From assembly GCF_963675165.1 (NCBI RefSeq), contig NC_087393.1, positions 2,609,502-2,673,501 on the forward strand: a stretch of DNA of 64,000 bases. The letters run 5' to 3'. Shown one piece after another: positions 57,701 through 64,000 of this stretch. Position numbers and translations under genes: made by a program. Every line of letters begins with the position of its first letter. Position 1 is the stretch's first letter. The stretch comes from Halichondria panicea (Eukaryota > Porifera > Demospongiae > Suberitida > Halichondriidae). The notes beneath the pieces were generated by a model. That model was not told the DNA's origin, made no database searches, and saw nothing but the letters and a program-made list of their open reading frames with translations.

Positions 57701-60700
57701 CTTTGCTGACTCTATATACTATGAGCTCCCAAATGCATGTCAACCTTGTAAAACTCTATGCACCACAACCCGTTTTCAAAGCCAGCGTTCAACTCTGATT
57801 GTTCTCTTTTCGTTTACTTTTATTGCCCTTGCTGCTAGGTTTCCATGTTCTTTTAAATACTACTTATACTACTGCTTTTCACAGTACAAAGTTTTGGTTT
57901 GGAGAGGTTATAATAATTATAAAACCACTGAAGGTTTATTACTTCAGGCGCTCTAGTTACATGCATGTATGTACATGTACCTGTGATCACTTGTTTTCTT
58001 CGCAGCTAACCAAAGTCAAACTGAAGCACGAGGTGTTGTTAGAGAATATCAAAGTAAGTCAAATCTGCAGATAAAACTTACAGTGTGTGCATATAATATT
58101 TGTAAAGCAGTCGATCTGAGAGTAATTATGCCTCGAGGCGTAGCCGCACGAGGGATACGGTAAAGCTGACTGTGTGTGTGTCTGTGTGTCTGTTCCTACT
58201 ATAACTGCTCAATGGTTGTAATGCGACGAAAACTAACAGCTTCTATAGGCTTCTAGCCACGTTCTCTTGGATTTTGATTCGTGGATTAGCAAACTAAAGC
58301 TTCTTTCTCGAGTTATGGCTAGTTTGACTCACATTGAAGGCTGTTGCAGTCTCTTCAGAATCTTTCGTCATTATCTGTTCGCACAAAGTTTCTATTCAAC
58401 TTATAAGTTAGTCTTGCACTAAAGCGCTAGCTTTTTGTTACCTTAAGGTGACATATTTTCACAGGTAGATTTGTTTGCGTTTTTACAGTTTTGTATATTT
58501 TGCGGTATAATTTTTTGCGAAATGTAGATCTGGATACATTAAACAAGAGGGCGGCCTTTTTTTGCGATTTACTCTCATTCGCAGAAATAGCAGAAATTAA
58601 TACACGCGAAAATATGTCACCTTAAGGTAGCTACAAGAGTCAGAAAAGAGCTGTAAAACTAGCTATACTGTTAGTAGCCATTGACCTTGCAGACACACCC
58701 CTTATTTCTGTGTACGTATGCGCATGCGCGCTTGCCCCCACGTGTGAGAGAATAAAATCCAGATCAGACAGTTTTTCTTGAGGGCACTAGGGCCTGGTAA
58801 GCTACCATATACATATACAACAGCTAGATATAACAATATGAATGTACACAAGTCTTTTCTTTTCATCTTGTCTTCTCAGTTAAAATATGCACTGAAGTCC
58901 AGATTCTGGAAGAATCAGTTTTTTCTTTCTTGAGACCACAAAACACTACAATGATACCATAATAAACACAATAGATAACAACAATATATGCAAACAAGTC
59001 TTTTCTTTTCAGTAGGTTTATATAGATAAGCTAACTTTAATGTAAAATTCATTATAGAAACTACTAAAACACTCTAATACTTTTTGAGCGAAAGAATAAC
59101 ATAGTGAGAGGCATTAGCAAGCGCACGCTTGCAACACTGGTTATAATTATTACCACAAATGTGTGAGTTGCATGTACATGTATGATTGAGTATCTAAGAA
59201 AATGTGCTGATACCATTGAGAATGAATAAGCTACAAATCCAAAAATGTTTCCATGGCAACATAAAGTGGTGAACAGCAGAGGAGGTATGAAATGCGTGTA
59301 AGACTCACTACAAGTGCTAGTGTAATTAACCTGGATGTTATCACGTGACCGCAATGACATCAATGCACTGAACTTGTAGTGATTCGTGCACGCAGACCTC
59401 CTCTGATAGAACAGTACATACATTTTTTTACGATCACCCCCGTTTTCACCTAAATAGATTTCCCACTCTGACAACTTTTGGGAAAATATTTTTGTAGTTT
59501 ATTCATTCACCTACACAATAATGGTATCAGCACAAAATGTTTCAATCTTAAGATACACATAAAGTGCAACTACTCACATTTGTGGTCATCTACTCTCTAG
59601 ACTGGATGCACTGTACACATAGGAGGTAGGACACGATCATGTGCACCACTTTTTTTGCTGAGCTGGCACAGCTTATTGACAATGATTTTCTATGTAAACT
59701 TCTAGCTGTTGTTGCACGGTCATTGGAGACTGAAGGCAAACGTTAAGTGTCCCTCTGGCAACTTTAAATATATTTACCAACCGATCCCCTCTATTCTAAC
59801 GAGTTATACAGTTTTTAGTAGATTCTTGCCAGCCAATACAGCACCAACTGAACTATACCTACCCTATAGTCTAGCTATAATCCTGGTCCTATATAATAGA
59901 GACACAGCTAGTCAGGTATTATAAGCTCAGCAAAGCAAGAGTAGCCATAACTAATGGCTGTTCAGTATCTATGGTAACGTGAGCAGAAAATTTAGGAATG
60001 TCACAACCTCCTCTGCACTGTACATGTACATGTGTATGGGCAAGGAGTTATGACTTTCAAACTGTTGTGGAGAGCAAAAACTAAAATTTATTCTTTTGAT
60101 TAGGAACAAACAGCCCAAAAGAAAACGAAGATTCCATTCTTAAAGAAACGCAAAGGGAAGAGCGAAATCTCTGAAGCATTGAAAGAGAATGAACATGTTG
60201 CTGGTTCTCTGAATAGCTCAATCCATGTATCAGGTATGTTATGGAAGACAGCATTTACACATATGACAGTTATGGCATGAGAAGTTATTCGAATGCTTTT
60301 AGAAACTGACCCTCTTATCTCAAGTCTCAATCGTTAACTGCACAGTAATCTATGGGTTAAAATGTAGTGTCCTTCAGTCCTCAGGCTTTGGAACACTACG
60401 ACTCATAGGTACCTCATGCCCATGATATACCTATTACAAAGTCCTAACTAGGGTAATTTTGCTACAGCTGAGACTACAATGGTCAAGTCGGGTATTGAAC
60501 GAATGAAGTCATCGTCCCCACGTCCAAGAAAACGAATCAAAAAATCATCCTCATCAAAATCATCGCCTGGAACTAGCCCAGTGACCACACCTTCTGACGA
60601 GCTGCTTCCCATGGGCATGGCTGAGGGGCTGATGGGCAAGGACCGACTGACGTGGTACACTCACCGTTGCCTACCGGAAGGCCTGCAAGGATCCACCCTC

Positions 60701-61588
60701 AAAGCTCATGACCTGGGAAGTAGACTATACGTCTGCTGTGGTGAAATGGAGGATGGTCTGCCCAACAAGGGTGTCTTTTACTGCCCGATCCAAGACTACA
60801 CTCGCTGGAAAAGAGCCACCCCGGACGTCCCACAGTACCAAAGTGCATCTGCAATCGTACAAAATGAGCTGGTTCTCATCGGTGGTTTAAGTGCGGTTAA
60901 TGGCAAGTGTACAGGAGCGGTACAATCCTACGACAGCAAGGCTCAGATTTGGGTGGAGCGATTTCCTCCTATGCCGACTCCCCGGTCGTCTGCATCTGTG
61001 TTTGTATACGCCGAGTATGTGGTTGTAGCTGGTGGTCTAGATGACAATAACACGGCACTGAATGTTGTTGAGGTCCTACATATTCCTTCTCAGACTTGGG
61101 AAAGTTCGGCTCGACTTCCGATCAAGATTGCTGGTCACTCAGTAGTGGTGTGTGGGGATCTTGTCTACATGTTAGGTGGTACAGATAACACAAATTTCCA
61201 GCAATCTGTTTTTGTCGCATCAGTCCAAAAAATTTTATCAGCCTGTAGTCGATTCCAGATACTCGCTAGCATTTCTGTGAATTCACTTTTCTCGTCAAAA
61301 CTGACATGGACTAGAGTACAAGACTGTCCGTTTATCAAGATGACTGCTGTATCGAAAGAAAACCAACTGCTAGCATTTGGCGGAGAGGAGGTGACAAAAT
61401 CTGCAAATTCTGTCGCTGCAGAATGGATATGGATTTTTAATCCGCAGAGCAATACATGGACTCCTGTGCAAGGCATGCCGTCGGCACGGAAACTATGTTG
61501 TGTCACTGTTTTACCAGATAACAATCTAATAGTCATAGGGGGAGACCCAGACTACAGTAGGATTGATATTGCTCAGGTTGTTGTGTGA
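54739..61588 (+). CDS. TKL-like protein kinase fused to coiled coil and kelch repeats
   Basis: Exon 54739-55671 encodes a complete kinase domain: glycine loop GEGAYG (27-32), CAVKK lysine at 47, HRDLSSNN (catalytic Asp 154), DLG at 172-174 in place of DFG, APGTLVYMPPE activation segment, and the DIFALGV and P-R-S-R-P landmarks. The catalytic set is intact, so activity is expected. The style is tyrosine-kinase-like (TKL). Four short in-phase exons follow, 56433-56516, 57314-57385, 58006-58053 and 60104-60233. They form a charged coiled coil (HVAELEKEVTDLTDQLLIK, GRLEGKLEEERS) and a Lys-rich segment. The last exon, 60468-61588, carries about six kelch blades (ELVLIGGL, YVVVAGGL, LVYMLGGT, QLLAFGGEE, NLIVIGGD). 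Total is about 795 residues. A polyadenylation-like AATAAA lies near 61660. Coiled-coil dimerisation plus a propeller suggests scaffold-directed phosphorylation; the target is unknown. Confidence 0.82.
56776..57023. mobile_element. TIR element, GTGCTAGAA type
   Basis: TACCGTAGTGCTAGAAATAT on the left and CATTTCTAGCACTACAGTA on the right are inverses. The interior has G/C-poor inverted blocks. It lies in an intron of the kinase-kelch gene. Confidence 0.65.
58130..58340. repeat. Interspersed repeat beginning CCTCGAGGCGTAGC
   Basis: It contains a CGAGG-bounded inverted start, a GTGTGTGTCTGTGTGTC run, then GATTCGTGGATTAGCAAACT and CTCGAGTTATGGCT. Related pieces occur at 24830-24895 (inverse), 42630-42830 and 50925-51010. 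No coding capacity. Confidence 0.5.
58441..58628. mobile_element. Mariner-like MITE with TA duplication
   Basis: CCTTAAGGTGACATATTTTC on the left and its exact inverse on the right; TA flanks both ends (58439-58440 and 58629-58630). 188 bp, non-coding, inside an intron of the kinase-kelch gene. Confidence 0.8.
59143..59590. repeat. 450-bp imperfect inverted repeat (fold-back)
   Basis: Arm one (about 59143-59330) and arm two (about 59352-59590) are inverse to each other. Paired blocks are ACCACAAATGTG, GTGCTGATACCATT, GAATGAATAAGCTACAAA, CAGAGGAGGT and CACTACAAGT. The loop is about 20 bp. It lies in the last large intron of the kinase-kelch gene, so the pre-mRNA could fold into a long hairpin. 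Confidence 0.7.
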
Positions 61589-61897
61589 GTTGTGTGGTGT
61601 TTCATTGTTTTTATTATCTGATAACTATTCGTTTTACCACCATGGAATTATTTGAAAATAAATTTTAATATGCATGTATCATTAAGTGAAAAATTATCTC
61701 TCATCAGTGCATGCTTCTGTCCCGTTAATGCCACAGATTAATTATATACATGTAGATACAACATTTCTCCAAGCTAAAATAGAACACAACCAATGATTGT
61801 TTTGTAATACAGAAAACGCACAGTCAATATAATTATTATGGTATAGTTATAGTTGTTGCTTAAAATAATTATAAGTTCAGCAATGATAAATTGATTA

Positions 61898-64000
61898 TTA
61901 TGATACCAGATTAGTGGATGAGGTGTTGATGGCATAGTTTTCATTCACACTCGCCTTACAGGTCTTGGAACTCGCTTTGACATTAGGAATTGGAAGTGGA
62001 ACCTTTCGGGAACCTGTTGAAGAAGGTGGCCCCAGGCCTTCGTTCACATAGTATTGGGGGTCACTTGGTTGCCTTAGTGCCAGTTGCACACTGGGAGGTA
62101 GAGAGTCTGATCGGACATTGCCATTGCCATTGCCATTGCCATCTTGTGTGAGTGGTATGACAGAGTAGTAAGGATGGTCGATATGCTGTGGAGCCAGACG
62201 AGCATAGCTATTGTTGCAATGAAGCTCAATATCGTCAGTTGGTGAGGGTACATGCACATCCACACCTGCACGTTATGATCATTTAAATCAGCTATACCAA
62301 ACAGCAGATAATTTTACGGGATAAACATTTTCGGTTTTCGTAACCCTGAGCACGAATATTTACCCACAAATGAAGCTATAATTGTTGACCACCTTTACCT
62401 GCAGTGCAAGCAGCAACCACGAATTGACGAAATATTGTTCAGTCACGAATGTTTTGACCCCCCGAAATTACCCGCTATACAATAGTTTACCATTATGTGA
62501 CATCTATAATGGGCCGTCAAAATACGGGTGACAGTAATTTGATACAACCATAATAAGCACTGGATTGTGGTGCTGTGATACGTCACATTCTTACAGTAGG
62601 GGATATAAATTACAGGGATGAGGGAACCCAACTAATTGCAAATATATCTCACTTCTCATTTTCTGCACTCTGTTTCGTCTCTTAGTTGCTCTGACAACAC
62701 AGCTTACAATCACAGTGATAATGAGCACTATTGCGACCGTGAAGACCAGTGTAGTTGAGAGGATGACCACAAGTAGGCTACTATCTGGTTTGGCTGGATA
62801 GGGTGTTGGATCAGTGTGCAAAACTGAGTTATAAGTTATTAGCACTTACAATAATTCACTTCGCACAGGGCACCTGAAAATCCCTCTAGACAGACGCAAT
62901 GATCATCCTGCATACATATAGATAACACAACAGAACAGTGTTCACTCACTTATAAGTTAACAAAATCTTTCCTATATATAGTCAAATAAACCATGACCTA
63001 TAAATCGAATTCAGTTATGGACACACCCTCAATACATCCTAAAAAGGTGTAGTATACGTATATACCTTACAAGTTCCTCCATTCATACAGTTTCCCACAG
63101 TGCACTCCGAAGGGCTTCTGTGGCAGTTCTCTCCCACATAATTTTCAGGGCAGGAACAATGATACATATTTGGACCATTGTTAGTGCAGTTTCCACCATG
63201 CAGGCAATGATCATTGTGACCACAAGGGTCAAGATCTGAAGCAGATAACAATGCAGGGATAAAGACGTGATCTTTGCTTTCGGCAAGGTATAAAATTTTC
63301 AACCTTTTGATAAAAGGAAATTAAATCTATATCTATAATTATGTTCATTACATGCTACTGTGATAAATTGCGTGTATATATGCATGCCCCTCCTATATAA
63401 GGCATAGAAATTAAGTGGGATTTGCTTATTGACGATAACTTTCTCACCAATATCACAGAGTGTGCCGTTGTATCCAGGTTTACAAACACACTCCCCAGGA
63501 CTGTTACAGTATCCACCTGCAGAAGCTGTATGCACGAAATAGGCTATCATTCAATGAAAAGTATATAAGGATTTGTTTGGGTCTTAACGCATGTGTATAG
63601 CATATATCTCATATAACCTCCTAATTTTAGCATATCTCATAATAATCTCCTAATTCACGGCATTTCATGGAACTTACAGCAATTGGTAAGTGGTACACAT
63701 TGTACACAGTTGGTGCTCTCATCAGTGTATCCTGGTTTGCAAACAATGTTCCCCAGTGTATCACATCTGTAGTGACCAAGACTATTGTATCTGTGCTCAC
63801 AAAACTTTGAGCAGTTGGCCCCATAGTAATTGGCAGAACAAGCCAAACGAAAAGCCATGCTAAATATCGCATGTCCCAGCAGTCCAGAATAGGAAGCTAT
63901 TGGTGTTGAGATGGGAGAAGGTGTGAGGCTAGACAAGTCAACAATCACAGTATCAACGTATTCATCATTTTCAGCACCCATAGGATCATCAGCATCAATG
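61898..64000 (-). CDS. Delta-like Notch ligand, 3' part (start outside window)
   Basis: It is a type I membrane ligand that would activate Notch on neighbouring cells. Minus-strand exons are 64000(edge)-63678, 63525-63448, 63235-63066, 62907-62850, 62823-62653 and 62265-61898. The edge exon carries the end of the MNNL/C2-like region and a clear DSL domain (CSANYYGANCSKFCEHRYNS then GHYRCDTLGNIVCKPGY). EGF-like repeats follow (YCNSPGECVCKPGYNGTLC, CLHGGNCTNNGPNMYHCSC, NCMNGGTCKDDHCVCLEGFS). The TM helix is at 62.75 kb (VVILSTTLVFTVAIVLIITV) with an RATKRRNR stop-transfer. The cytoplasmic tail of about 120 residues contains a Gly-Asn repeat encoded by GCCATT units. The short EGF array fits Delta rather than Jagged, and no Cys-rich Jagged domain is seen. 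The start and the N-terminus lie beyond the edge. Confidence 0.88.
62295..62486. mobile_element. Diverged GTATAGCGGG-family TIR element
   Basis: TACCAAACAGCAGATAATTT on the left and GAAATTACCCGCTATACAAT on the right, with the inner block GAAGC...CCACCTTTACCTGCAGTGCA shared with 5737-5952. Sits in the last intron of the Delta-like gene. Confidence 0.6.

Noticed and set aside
59064-59474. 136-codon minus-strand frame
   Set aside because: It runs through both arms of the fold-back repeat; a protein encoded by an inverted repeat of this kind is unlikely.

Overview
The window looks like nuclear DNA of a demosponge. It is A/T-rich and gene-dense. Introns are mostly 50-900 bp with GT-AG borders. 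Ordinary animal genes (BRX1, HAUS2, TMEM220, RADIL, a mitochondrial Na/Ca exchanger, a Notch ligand) sit beside sponge-flavoured ones: an intronless Cys-rich multipass protein, a Death/ZU5 protein, and a protein kinase fused to kelch repeats. There is no bacterial signal (no operons, no ribosome binding sites). The species is an inference and I did not prove it. I saw no tRNA, rRNA or CRISPR array.

Layout. 1-3.6 kb: repeats and degenerate fragments. 3.6-7.45 kb: an intronless multipass gene, then a truncated, frame-broken tandem copy. 8.1-13.1 kb: HAUS2-like (minus) and an L-xylulose-reductase-type SDR (plus), divergent across 97 bp. 13.7-16.05 kb: a kelch protein. 17.5-20.75 kb: a Death / coiled-coil / ZU5 / Death adaptor. 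21.4-29.1 kb: BRX1 (minus), twelve exons, with a small candidate plus-strand gene interleaved in its last large introns. 29.3-38.3 kb: an unknown first exon, then RADIL (RA-FHA-DIL-PDZ). 38.7-44.85 kb: an NCLX-type exchanger. 45.2-46.6 kb (minus): an intronless orphan multipass protein. 46.6-51.4 kb: a repeat-rich gap. 51.4-54.4 kb (minus): TMEM220. 54.7-61.6 kb: TKL-like kinase / coiled coil / kelch. 61.9-64.0 kb (minus): the 3' part of a Delta-like Notch ligand, cut by the window edge.

I built most gene models by joining exons whose phases agree across plausible splice sites. SDR, BRX1, RADIL, NCLX, TMEM220 and the kinase-kelch gene close as continuous frames with the expected family motifs. 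RADIL needs one uncertain junction. HAUS2 is resolved only in its N-terminal half.

Introns and gaps hold many short non-autonomous DNA transposons with terminal inverted repeats (TIRs). Several have target-site duplications (TSDs) visible by eye: 9 bp (Mutator-like), 5 bp with CAGGG ends (hAT-like), TTA (PIF/Harbinger-like) and TA (mariner-like).

The genes do not form one pathway. The points most worth a second look are the single-chain kinase-kelch protein, the double Death-fold ZU5 adaptor, the gene interleaved antisense with BRX1, a transposon end inside a 97-bp shared promoter, and a 450-bp fold-back element inside the kinase-kelch gene.
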